From Lunularia cruciata (taxonomy: Eukaryota > Streptophyta > Marchantiopsida > Lunulariales > Lunulariaceae), in NCBI GenBank assembly GCA_948567375.1, contig OX419755.1, positions 51,279,001 through 51,343,000 on the forward strand: 64,000 nucleotides of DNA, in the 5' to 3' direction. Positions within the stretch are counted from its first letter, which is position 1. Each line of letters opens with the position of its first letter. This document shows positions 10,837 through 21,069 of this stretch, one piece after another. A model generated the notes under the pieces. The model did not search any database and had not been told where the DNA came from. It was given only the letters and a program-made list of their open reading frames with translations. The translations under genes and the position numbers were made by a program.

Positions 10837-13373
10837 ATGTCAAGTAGATTTCCAATCCCTTTGAGTAGTCGTCCTGCAATAATGCGTGTCAAGAAGCCAA
10901 TTGAGAGTGAAATTTTCCAAAATCTAGAATGGGTTAGAGTGTCTTGTCTAGGAGAAGGAATAGTTTTCCATTGCCAAGGAACGAGAGAGCAGATCATGGC
11001 AAAGAAGGTCATGAATGCTCTGGTAGTGCAAAGTTTTGCAATTTGTAGGTTAGATGTCGTAGCAAGGATCGAAGTCTTGACCAGACTTTGTATTACCTTT
11101 TTAGCATGGAATTGGAATTTTAGTTCCCCAAGAGTCATAGTAGAGATAACTGCCAATAATTGTGAGGACGGCCCCAAAGTTGAGGGGAAGAGAGGAAATC
11201 TGGCTTGATGGACTGAGTCCAATTGGAGGTTAGTGTTGGGGAAGGAAGCAAGAGAACCGATGGGGATCACTTTCTATCAGAAGTGTGATGTTGCAGAGGA
11301 GATGGCAGAGATCCAAAATTTGTTCTTTGCTTTGCTTACAACAAATGGTTACAAGGTGGAGTCCTATTGGGACCCAATTCAACAAAGTATTGTGGGGAAA
11401 ATAATGGCCATGTTCAAACCAGAACAAATGACTTACGTGAACATGCAACAGGCGGTCTTTTTCCACCAGATGTTTGCATGAGTGAAGGTGAACTGGGCAA
11501 AGTGTTTTCACCAACGAACGAGGCAGATGGTGGTCAATTGGAGGACAGGTTTGCCTCCACATTATTTCGCACCGTTTGTAGCCCACTTCTTCTTCGAGTT
11601 GAACTTGTTGACAGCAGAGGAGAAGCATCACATGGTGTTGCATTTCCATCCTGATTTGAGATGGGAGGCAGATGAAGAAGAGCAACAATATATGGCACAC
11701 CTGCGAGCCAATGATCATCACTTCTTGAGGACGGGATAGTGAAGATGGAAGAAGTCACAAGTCCAAAGAAGAAGAAGCGCAGTAAACCCAAAGATGCAAA
11801 GTCACCACCAGCACAACAAAAGACCCAAAGACTGGTTCTGCAGAGTAAGAAGAGTGTGAGAGAAGCACCATCGGAAACCGAGTCTGAAAAGGAGACAGAG
11901 TCTCAAGGAGAGGACTCAGAAGAAGACAAACTTACTTTACAAAGTGAGGAATCCGGAAGTGAGAGTGAGGAGGAACACAAGGTTCAGTAATCGGTTGGAG
12001 TGGGTGAAGCTCATCATGTGATGATTGACAGTGTATCAACAAAGAAGAATCATTGCGTAGCCCTGGTTGTGGAAGAGAAGGGGGCTGAAAGACAGAAGGA
12101 GTATCCTGCGGGGCTGAGTTCAATAGGTAAGGAAGAAGGAAGGTTGGAAGCAGTTTCTCTGAAGATGCAAAGATCACGACTTTGGCAGAAGGAGCCAATG
12201 GAAGAAGCAAAGTACAAAGATGGGGCCAAAGACAAAGAGAACTTTGGCGGAATACAGTATCTATTGAAGGTTGTCACTCCATTGTTGGAACTGTTGAAGG
12301 AGCACTAGAAGGTAATTCCCCAAGATTGTATAAAGGTGACAAATGAGTTGCAAGTGGTGAAGTATCTACTGGTTGAAGTGAAGGGTTTGCAGGAGCGTGT
12401 AGTCCAAAGAGACAAGGAAGTTGAAGAACTTTGGGTGGATGCAGTCTTGAAGAAGAAGACTTTCGAGAAATTGCAAGAGAGTGTTGAGTCAAGAGGTAAG
12501 GAACTGCAGAAGCAAGCCAAAGAACTGAAAGAGCAGGCAATGTTGCTGACCAATATGAAAGAGGAGGTCAGTGATATGCGCATCAAGAGTATTCATGTGA
12601 AGGCAATGGCCGCAATAATGGAGCAGGAGTTGGAAAGCTTGAGGAAGAGTGCAGCCGGGAAGGATCAAGTATGGCAAAGAGAGTTGGCAGTCAAGCATCA
12701 AGAAGAAGAAAGATTGCGCAAGCTAGTACAAACTGCTGAGTTACAGAGTTCACAATATGCGGAGGAGAAGAAGATGCTCGCTGTTGAGTACGAAGATGAG
12801 TTGAAAATGTACCGCAAAGAGTTGAAAGTAGAGCAATCTTGAGGTTATGAGTCAGAAGCAGTAGGAGAAGTTGCAGGAAAGTTGCGGGCAATCTTGAGCA
12901 TAGAGGCTGAAGGGAGATTGGAAGAAGCACGTCTACATGAGTTAAAGTTGCTTGTGCAGGAAACTTAAAAGAGAAAAGCCAAAGATGTGGATATGAACAT
13001 TTTGCTGAACCGATTAAGGGAGCAAGTAGATTGGAAGATGTTCAAAGTAGGAGACAATGTCAGTCTCAGATTAGATTTAGTCAAGTTAGAGTTAGAGCAA
13101 ATCAGGAGTAGTGTGACAAAGGAGAGGAAGTTTGGTGTTGCAGAAGTAGGAATTCAAGTGTCATCGGACTTGTTATTTGACACATTAGAGAAGAGTGGGT
13201 CAGGAGATAAAGAAGTAGATGGATTACCCATGACCTCAATTGTAGTTTGTAGAGAAGAGATAGTAGAAATAGTAAAGGATTTGGTAGAATCATATATACC
13301 CAAAGAAGGAGAAGTAATAGGAAGATCATCGGGTTTGAAAGCCGATGAAGAGGTAGGCATTAGATTGGGGTAG
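10837..13373 (+). pseudogene. Long coiled-coil ORF of element X (unknown family)
   Basis: I do not recognise this protein. One frame runs from ATG 10837 (MSSRFPIPLSSRPAIMRV) with TGA stops at 11206 and 11479 and TAG at 11737. A shift of frame occurs near 11739, then a second frame runs to 13373 with stops at 11988, 12306, 12840 and 12966. Joined only in outline this is about 850 codons. Layout: a globular N-terminal part (to 11738); a basic then very acidic linker (KKKKRSKPKDAK at about 11770, Glu/Ser-rich to 11990); a long heptad-like coiled coil rich in E, K, Q and L (12336-12842); and a C-terminal part (12987-13373). Start and N-terminal part are shared with the minus-strand fragment at 24270-24934. 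A gag-like or accessory role is possible but inferred. Confidence 0.6.
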
Positions 13374-13393
13374 AAACAGATTTGAGATTTGAA

Positions 13394-14863
13394 GAGGCAG
13401 ATATGAAGGGGTGCATTGTCAGCTTGGATCTGCAGGTTAGAAGAGTTGTTGTAGAACGGTATTTTTGTTAGAATTCTTGTTAGCTTCACTATTTAAGAGT
13501 GGCATTTGCAATGAATTGTTGTTCAGTATTTATATTTCTGAAGATAGATAAAGTGAAGTGTTTTTTTTAGTGCTTGTTGCTTGAGCTTGATTCCAAGTAT
13601 CAATTCTGTGTCTGTGTTTGTGAGTGTTAGGAGAAATTTGAAGTGTAAGGCAATGTGTTTGTGGATGTTGGATTCTGCAGCCTTGATCTTCATTCTGTGT
13701 GTGTGATCTTGAGTGAAGTGGAATCGGAGCAATGCCTTGACAAATCTGAGAGGAATTGTAGTGTTGGTAGTATTTTGCATGTGTGAGTGCAGCGTGAAGT
13801 TGATGTGAAGCAATTTTGATCAAGGAAGTTGTGCCTGTGAGCCAGCCTGTCTCTCACTCAGGATGAACCTCTGATGGCTATTATGGTAGCGCATTATGGA
13901 CTAAGAAGGCAAGGAACCCAAACTCCATCATACTCCTCCAAGGCTAACACTCCAAGACTCAAGACATTGCTCACTAGAGAACTCAATGAGAGAGAGATAG
14001 TTGCAAATGAAAGGATGATGAGTACCTCCTCACCCCTTGTTTATATACTTGTGAAATAGTTACGTACCAAAGTTACTAATTACCGTAGTAACTCAAGTTA
14101 CTAGACTAAAAGTCAAGTAAAGTCAAAAAGTAGAAAGGAATATCCATTCACATGGGAATATTCTCCTAAGCATGTGGTCTTATCTTGACCCAACCACTAA
14201 GTCAAGGATTCCTTCACATGGGCTATCCTTGGACTAAAGAAGAATCCAAAACAAAAAGGCTTGCGGGCCCAAGAGTTCTCAACTCTTTCCTCAAAGCCAT
14301 ACACCTAGGAATAATACCAAGTCAACACACTAAAATCCAAAATAGTGGTGCTTATCTTTTCTAATTCCTCTAAAGTAAGGTCCCCTCTATCTTAGCTATG
14401 ACTAACTTTAGCTAACCATGACTAATATAGAACCATCCTTTAACTCTATATAAATAATATCTCTTAAGTACTTATAATACCAAGCTAAATATCACAATAC
14501 CACACACATGCACAAATGGGTGTTACATGCCTTCAATAGAGGGGTAGAACACAATTTTGAGGTGAAGTCGTTTTCATAGTGAAGTGCCGTCTTTGGGAGA
14601 ATTTGAATCATCACAATCAAGATTTGTTTGGACAGAATTTGCTATGTTGTGATTATGTGTGTATGTGTATTCATGACAAGTTGTCAAGATCGTGAGCTTG
14701 TTACTCTCTTTTGGGTGTGGTTTCTACCTGAGAGATTAAAGATGCAACCAAGAAGAATTGAACTTATTACTTTGCTTTGTATTTGACCAATTCTAAATTG
14801 TATCTCTGCGTGAACAAACTTTACTTACCCAATTACCGCAAAAGTGACATTTGTTGTGTTGTC
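13394..14863 (+). repeat. Putative 3' LTR of X with preceding purine tract
   Basis: The purine-rich GAGGCAGATATGAAGGGG (13394-13411) directly precedes TGCATTGTCAGC at 13412, the pattern of a polypurine tract and LTR start. After removing the nested family 3 LTR and its duplication (13836-14531), about 756 bp remain, ending near TTGTCA at 14863. TATA-like TATTTATATTTC lies near 13527. There is no second copy in the window, so the LTR identity is inferred. Confidence 0.4.
13836..14527 (-). repeat. Family 3 solo LTR in X
   Basis: 692 bp, nearly identical in reverse complement to 41374-42052. Sense strand is minus: it starts TGTAACACCC (right end) and ends CTCACA (left end). Flanked by the 4-bp duplication TGCC (13832-13835 and 14528-14531). 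A 61-codon plus-strand frame inside (13874-14059) is also present in the other copy, but it lies across the sense TATA region (TATATAAACAAGGGG, rc near 14035-14050) and is probably chance. Confidence 0.85.
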
Positions 14864-14865
14864 AT

Positions 14866-15042
14866 AATAGCTTCAAAGTAATGTTTGCACTCAAACACAA
14901 AATTCTCCATTATGCTCGGGAGATTCTTGCCTTCAAACACCTTGTACTTGGATACAAAAATCCTAATGGTTTGGTGGAAATGGATTTGGTGGTCCATAAA
15001 TTCTATCCATCCCATAAATTCTATCCATCCCATTCATACCAT
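14866..15042 (-). pseudogene. B gag N-terminal stub fused to leader by deletion
   Basis: Resumes B gag (KNLPSIMENFVFECKHYFEA-type capsid sequence at about 14871-14945). It then jumps directly to leader sequence that in C lies about 340 bp further on (tttggatacaaaaatcctaat). The gag start codon region is therefore deleted. An 18-bp unit (ataaattctatccatccc) is tandemly doubled at about 14995-15031. The primer site is eroded to ATACCA before the LTR. Confidence 0.75.
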
Positions 15043-15456
15043 TGTAAAAGACCAAGGTTGAGGAGAGAAATAGGATTATGGAAGATCACATTGAGACACT
15101 TGAATGTGGGTAAAATCTGAATGCCTAACATGAGCTTTGGTTTTGGTATTTATAGGGAGTATACAAGGCTCTTGAGAAGTTTCTCAAGAAGCTTCCTTGA
15201 GCCACTTTCTTGGAGTGCAAGCCAATTTAACCAAGAAGCTTTCTTCTAGAAGCCGCCTACTTTGGCTTGCAAGCTAAGCTAGTTGGAAGCTTCTAGAAGC
15301 TACTTCCTTGGGGTGCAAGCTAAGCTAGCCAAGAAGCTTCCCAAGAAGCTTCCCAAGAAGCTTCCTAGATACTTTTAAAATATTCTAGGCTAATTTGGCC
15401 TATTCATTACTTCCTTAACTCTAACTAACATCATTGCTAAACTCCATATTGTTACA
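15043..15456 (-). repeat. B 5' LTR (family 2)
   Basis: 414 bp, TGTAAAAGACC to TTGTTACA. The sense TATA (CTATAAATACC) is at about 15150-15160. Upstream of it, at 15170-15385, lie repeated GAAnnTTC modules, including GAAGCTTCTAGAAGC near 15284-15298 and a run of three GAAGCTTCCCAA-like units. The likely right flank of the target duplication is AAGTA (15457-15461); its partner is outside the window. Confidence 0.9.
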
Positions 15457-15463
15457 AAGTAAC

Positions 15464-15535
15464 CCAAGTAGACCATGCTTACTTGGATGGAATCCAAGTA
15501 GACCATGCTTACTTGGATGGAATCCAAGTAGACCA
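15464..15535 (+). repeat. 30-bp tandem repeat with internal palindrome
   Basis: Unit ccaagtagaccatgcttact plus tggatggaat is repeated 2.4 times with period 30. Each unit contains CCAAGTA and TACTTGG, which can pair. Confidence 0.8.
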
Positions 15536-15539
15536 CTCT

Positions 15540-16640
15540 CCCTAGTAGCCATTGGTTGTGTCCCAAGAATACCTTGTCCACTCGGTCTATTGCCCCCAAT
15601 ATGTGCTTGAATTGTCTTGATAGGCACAAAGCTCACAAGTATCCGAGTGGTGATGCCTATCAAGCACATCCTACATTGCTTTGCAAAGCCAAGGCTCATA
15701 ATCTAGGTCAAATAGTTCAGCATGACCTAACACCTTATGCCTAAATGCCTCTAACACTATTGGAATAGCGATAATACCAGTGAAAAAATCCATTGCCTAC
15801 TCTCTCATATTGGTGATGTGCTCCACCAACTGTTGTAACTATGAGTACCAAACAAGTCCAAGACCTCCCTCTCAAAAAGCATGGGAGTCTAAGAAACTCA
15901 TAAGTGCATGTAAGGCTTGAGGCTTGAGGCTATCCAATTAGGTTCACTATTGCCATAGATGACCTATCAACCACTACCACCATCTAAGATTGAAGCCCAA
16001 CATCCAAGATGTCATCAATAGTGAGGTGGTCTAGTTGCTAAATCCCATCATAAACACATTCTAGAACCTCTCTAAGTAAGAGGTTCATCCACAAGACAAA
16101 GATAATAAGCCTATGATCCCACTCTTGATGCATCTAACAACAATGCAAGTCCCATCCAAGAATAGACTTGATGTGTACTTGCCACCACCTAGATGCACCC
16201 ATCAAAGGGACATTCTCCAAAATGTAAGTTGGAGAAATAGAGTGATGAACCTAGAGATGTTATAATATATGTGATATCTCCCAAAACACACCAGAATGGA
16301 GATCCTGAAGACTTGAACCTTAGCCAGCACATGTATATTCCTTACATGGCCATCCAAAAATCACCAAATAAATGGGTCCATGTCTCTCCAGATCCTATGC
16401 CCCCAGCAAGGAAATGTAAACTAGTAGGGTCTTTTGGTAACCCTTGATTGTTGACATCGATTATAACTCAAGTTATTGATAGGCCAAGTGTGCCACATGA
16501 TATAGAGAGACTCACCTACCATCTCATCTCTCTCTACATACTACATGGTGGTACTACAAGCGGTACTAAAAGCGGGTATACAAGTATCTCTGTACTTGTA
16601 TACCTACTTGTAGTACCGCAACTAATCCAATAGACATACT
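15540..16640. other. Decayed sequence, probably 3' part of the 15-22 kb retroelement remnant
   Basis: No gene is recognisable. It lies downstream (minus strand) of the protease remnant and has multiple stops in all frames. A short palindrome at 16550-16617 is listed separately. Confidence 0.4.
16550..16617. repeat. Two-part inverted repeat (cruciform-capable)
   Basis: GGTACTACAAG (16550-16560) pairs with CTTGTAGTACC (16607-16617), and GGTATACAAGTA (16575-16586) pairs perfectly with TACTTGTATACC (16593-16604). There is a 6-base loop and a bulge of 14 bases on the left side. Confidence 0.85.
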
Positions 16641-17508
16641 CCCTCTATTGGATATTGCCAAGCAATGAGCGTGGTATTCAAAGGAGTCAAGGTCATCAAC
16701 TCTAGAGACTCATCCTCACACAATCTCTTGGTGGTACAAAGGCTCCACTCCAAGCATGTTGCACCAACTAATCCGCATGTTACTTCAATGCCTCCTCTAA
16801 ACTCCACAATCAAACATCCAAGGTGGATGGAACAATCCCACTTGTACTCCAAATCCAAGTGATCTCCTTTGGTACTAGAGTATCCTTTGCATGGGCATTC
16901 CTCTTCAATAAGTCCCTATACTAAGTAACAAAACCATTGAAAGCTAAAATTGATGCCGCCATGGTCCCAAACTATAATGAGCTAAGATTGCTACTACTAA
17001 AGCGTACTAGTAAGTGACATATCCATCCCTCACTTGACTGCCAACCTGGTCTATAGGAGGCTATCTCCTCCCAGTAGTCAATACTAAAACCCATGGGCTA
17101 TAAAATTGCTTCCCCAACTAACACATCATATGACTCAACTACGGTCGCAATGGTTGAGCTCGCAATCGGATGATTGGGCTGAATTTGAATAACAAGCTCT
17201 CCACATGTGATGTATTGTGTAGAACCACCTCCTAGACATGTTTGGATTGGAAATGGACACCTCTCCACATCAATCTTTTGTAACTCTAGATTGACAACTA
17301 TAGTCTTCCCCAACATAAGAAGTTGCACTCCAAAGTCTAATAAGTATATGTATAACACACTTTGTGGTGTATAGATCTTCCCTAAAGGTCCCACCAAACA
17401 AAAACTCCCCCTGTGGTTATCCAATGAAACAACTCTAGGTGTAAACCGCACTTGTACAAAGGCTAGTCTAGTTGGTAACTCCTCCAATCTAGCCATTGCT
17501 ACTACCAT
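16630..17508 (-). pseudogene. Retropepsin-like remnant of an unrelated gypsy-type element
   Basis: The minus-strand frame at 17098-17508 contains LLDFGVQLLMLGK and ends with SYDVLVGEAIL, followed after a stop by sequence near YPMGFSIDYW. This matches my recollection of the aspartic protease region of some plant gypsy polyproteins (a D-S/T-G motif followed by hydrophobic strands and a conserved SYDVLLG). The catalytic motif here is DFG, so it would be inactive. A second frame at 16622-16858 may be the continuing polyprotein. No RT is visible. Confidence 0.5.
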
Positions 17509-17509
17509 A

Positions 17510-19455
17510 AACCATTGGTTGTTGAGTAGATCACATGCTCCTCATCCAAGTCAATTCCACTATCAACCACCTTTGCTCTAGTAGTAGGGACCACATCATC
17601 CCTACTCTCACAAAGCATGGTAGCCAACCAAAACACTAGGGTTGGGTCAACTCCCAATATACACATGTCATTGGTTGAGAATAAAAAGAAGCACATAATC
17701 AATTGAGCCACCTCCAACATCAAGCTAGACTCAATTGGTGTAGTAGCGGATGGCTAACTAGTAGGTAGTCTATCATACACCCCATCATCACCTATCACAC
17801 TTGCATTAGGATGTTTAGGAGCCATGGATGTTGTCTATAGTGCCTCAGAGAGTGTAAAAGACTAGGCAATTTTGACTTGTCTAGCAACCTCTCTTCTTCA
17901 ACCGACTCCACTAATGCTCCTTTAGGCTCTAGAGCATGTACTACACTCCTAGTCACTATGATAGATGCATTCACATGTGCTGCTCCGCACATGAAGTCTA
18001 AGATGTCCCTATCACCTGCATATGAGGTGGAAGCCTTAGCACCCGCATCTGATCTCCTCTAATTATGGCTATGCTAGCAAATCTTTGCTCCAACTGCTCA
18101 ATTCAAGTAGCCATGGTTGTATCAAAAGTAAGTGTAGGTACTACATCCCTACTATGTGTGGATCATCTACCACCACCTCTTCCACCTTTTCCTCCATGAC
18201 CTAGAGCTCTTCTACCACCTGCCATAGCAGCCCTACCACTCCGTAACTCCAGATGTAGGTCAAAGCATTGGTCACTAATGTGACTAAATCTATGGCAATG
18301 CTCACACTATCTTGGTATTGGCTAAGGAGATGCACCATATGTCCAACAAGCAACACCACCACTGACTGGTTTTTATTGACCCAAAATAAAAGTAAGGGTC
18401 TAGCTACACTAGGCCTTCCACTCGCTCTATAGGATTTAGGTTGTCTACTCTATCCTTAGAAACCAACATGTTATGGTGCACTCTACTGCACTTGGCTATA
18501 GATGAGGTCTTCCTACCAAATCTAAATGTCACCTCTCTCTCCTCCACCATTTTGAGTGCAATATGCTCAACCAACCCAACGACCACTACCAAAGTAGGCA
18601 AAGTAGCTTGTAATAATATAGCATCATGGATTCTACATCACAACTCGTTGTCTAGTATCCTATACCAAAACTGGACTAAATTTGCCTCAGTAACTCCTTG
18701 AGTAAAACTGATCAGCCATCTCATGCAAGTGTATGCCTTTCATAGGCTCTCTCCAGCCTTTCGTTGGAATTAATACAAGTTCCTCAGCTTGTCAATCTAC
18801 ACTCCTTGGTAGTTCTACCTCAAACATTGGAAGAACTCCACCATAGGGTTAAACCTCGAGACTACACCACCTCATGTAGTGGTACCTCCACTTGTAGTAG
18901 CACCATCTCCAAGAGATCCACCAATGCTACTAGAGCTAGAACTCATGGGTACTGCCAATCTACCCCTAGAAATTGAGCTTGAAGTGATAGAGATATAGTT
19001 TGGAGACCAATATTATCTCTATAGTTCAACTACCTCCAAGTGAGCTCTCTTGAACTCATGGTATTCATCCATCGGTGGATCCTCCAAGTGCTAAAACAAC
19101 CCCTTCTATGCCATGAATAGTGTGAACAAATTTGGGTTCAACATCTACTATAAATCACACCAACTATCAAATTCTTGGATGAAGTCATCCAACTCAATGG
19201 TGCCCACCATATAAGAGTAACACTTAGTGCCTTTGGAATCCCCATAAACCTTATCTATGTCCCATAACAACCATGCAGACACACCAAGTGCGCTCTCAAT
19301 TGAATCAACTCATGTGTCAAACTCTAACTCAAAGTCAATCTCCTCCCTCATTGGGTCCTGAGATACAAGTTGATATCCAACACCACTCTGAGTAAACCCA
19401 TTGCGTATTGCAATGCTATTATCTCCAATATCCCCAAAGAACTCCATCATGACAA
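17510..19455 (-). pseudogene. Gag-like remnant upstream of the retropepsin-like sequence
   Basis: On the minus strand, from about ATG 19455 (MMEFFGDIGDNSIAIRNGFT), a broken reading frame contains an acidic N-terminus, a segment near 19080-19170 (NPNLFTLFMA, PPMDEYHEFKRAHLEVVEL) and a Gly/Arg-rich stretch near 18165-18240. It lies immediately 5' of the protease-like block, the normal gag position. Many stops are present. No CCHC knuckle was found. Assignment to gag is inferred from position. Confidence 0.4.
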
Positions 19456-19955
19456 AGTAACTACAAATTGCAACTTGTAACCGTTACCACCGTACCAAGT
19501 GCAAACATCACCTACTTATGTAGCTCTAACTACAATAACTACACTAGGAGTGCAACTTGTAACCTACCATCACAACACACACTCTTACAATCTGTAGGTC
19601 ATCATTTCTTGCTTCACCAAAGAGAAACATAGGTAGTATGACTGGTCATCACTACATCCTCACTATTGAGAGCACACCAGAGCACCAACGCTCTAAAGTC
19701 AAGGCACCTCACACAAACATGGTGCAAAAACAAGAAGTAGAGAATGGAGTGGATCCAATCACAAGAAATCTAAACAAAAACCTACATCTCATAAATCAAA
19801 ACTGGATTGACTCTACCACCATTTGGCATTTGATATAATAGGAGTTATCTACTTCCTAAGCTATCAAGATCACCCAGAATGGGATTAAATTATCTCTCCT
19901 AGCCAAAGCTACAAGTTTATAAATAATAGTGGAACAACCAATATGACAACAAGTA

Positions 19956-20040
19956 AGGGTGGACTAGTTGGTTAAGACACCAGTCTAGGAACTAGAGATC
20001 TAGGGGTCAAACTATATTGTGCACAATCTAGCAAGGTGGG
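19956..20040 (+). other. tRNA-like sequence, possible SINE head
   Basis: Contains TAGTTGGTTAAG (19965-19976), close to a pol III A box, and GGGGTCAAACTA (about 20003-20014), close to a B box (GGTTCRANNCC with changes), about 30 bases apart as in tRNA-derived SINEs. No clean cloverleaf or poly(A)/T tail was identified. Confidence 0.3.
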
Positions 20041-20160
20041 TAGATTTTGCCAAACAATGACCAAAAACTACTAAATTAGCTAACCTCACACCAGCAAGCT
20101 AGCTTGTTGGGCATTCGTAGCCTCTCATAGCCCATAGCCATATGTCTCAAAGCCTCTAAA

Positions 20161-20410
20161 TCAAATGAGGCCTTTCTTCTTGCCACTTCAAACTATCTCC
20201 AAATCTAGTGAAACTCCTTCAAATTTAGCCAAGCTCCTCCAACTTGAGCCAAAATCTGACGTAAACTCTAGCAACAAAATTCAACCAAATAAGGCTTTTC
20301 TTCTTGCCACTTCAAACCCTCTCCAAATCTGGTGAAACTCCTCTAAATCTGGCCAAGCTCCTTCAACTCAAGCCAAAATCTGATGCAAACTCCAGCAAAA
20401 ATTTGACATA
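20161..20410 (+). repeat. Diverged tandem duplication, period about 124 bp
   Basis: Two copies of a unit including tttcttcttgccacttcaaa and the triple motif 'caaatct.gtgaaactcc / .gccaagctcc / gccaaaatctga'. The copies differ at about 10% of sites, so this is an old local duplication, non-coding. Confidence 0.8.
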
Positions 20411-21064
20411 AATCCCTAAAGTTGGTTGACCACCAAATCCTTTGCTAACTCTCCACTCAAGCCAAATTGAAATGATAGGGTTCTCCAAATCACAAATTTG
20501 AGGAAATGAGTCACAAACTCCACCTTCAATTTTGCACTTTGAGCTTAATTTGCACTAGATTGGCCTTGCTTTCACCTCTTGAACTCAAAATGAACACCAC
20601 TACTTGAAATTGATTGTCTTCTCAGCAAAAATTGGCTAACGCTTTCGCACACCATCCGCCTCATTGCCAAATATGCATCAATTTGAAGACTTTCTACATA
20701 CAATTGCTCTCAGGGAAAATCTGGACCATGATTGAGTTACCAACAATCAGCAAGGCTTGGAGATACCACCAACACCCACAGTCCATGCACCCAATTTCCC
20801 CTTGACCTCTCTTCTTTGATGTAATCAGTTTATTCACACAACTCAAATCACACTCAATTAGATCAATACTTGATTTATCACTCAATAATTTACCAACAAT
20901 TGGGCACTGATTACAATAAACCACATCCACTCTAGCTAAGAGAATCCAGATAACACTCTTCGGCCTCTGTCCACCAGAGCTAAGAACTCAAAGGCTCAAA
21001 ATCAAAGAAGTGAGCCTCTTTGGAGCTGCACTTCAAAAGTATACCCCTTGGTCTCCAGCCCTAA
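20411..21064. other. Unassigned decayed sequence
   Basis: No coding or structural feature is visible apart from short chance frames. It is probably the leader of the decayed retroelement on the minus strand. Confidence 0.3.
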
Positions 21065-21069
21065 CCATC

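Larger units (their letters stand above)
10425..14865 (+). mobile_element. Element X: putative pol-less LTR retroelement inserted in B gag
   Basis: About 4.44 kb of unrelated sequence interrupts B's gag between ttggtag (left) and aatagcttc (right). A possible decayed 5-bp target duplication is GGTAG/AATAG. It reads on the plus strand: a purine-rich leader of about 410 bp, one long broken reading frame (10837-13373), a purine-rich tract (13394-13411), then LTR-like sequence starting TGCATTG and ending near TTGTCA (13412-14863, itself split by a family 3 solo LTR). No PR, RT, RH or INT is visible. No matching LTR is at the left end; instead TGGTGCCCACAC (10428-10439), which could be a tRNA-primer site, lies almost at the junction. 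The class is inferred from layout only; the edges are uncertain by several bases. Confidence 0.55.
1..15456 (-). mobile_element. Element B: degenerate family 2 Ty3/gypsy chromovirus, 3' part outside the window
   Basis: Old F2 LTR retrotransposon read on the minus strand. Its 5' LTR is at 15043-15456; gag, PR, RT and RH follow toward lower coordinates, and the window starts inside INT, so the 3' LTR is not seen. It was recognised by collinearity with the better preserved copy C. It is broken by an F1 solo LTR (491-7782, target duplication GATGT at 486-490 and 7783-7787), by element A inside that LTR, and by element X (about 10425-14865) in gag. A deletion of roughly 340 bp relative to C has removed the gag N-terminus and most of the leader near 14955. 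Many stops and frameshifts make it non-functional. Confidence 0.9.

Noticed and set aside
12274-12586. Minus-strand Ser/Leu-rich frames opposite the X coiled coil
   Set aside because: They are antisense shadows of the Glu/Lys-rich plus-strand frame and have no conserved features.
13874-14059. 61-codon frame shared by both family 3 LTRs
   Set aside because: It is antisense to the LTR and overlaps its TATA box; sharing is explained by LTR identity.
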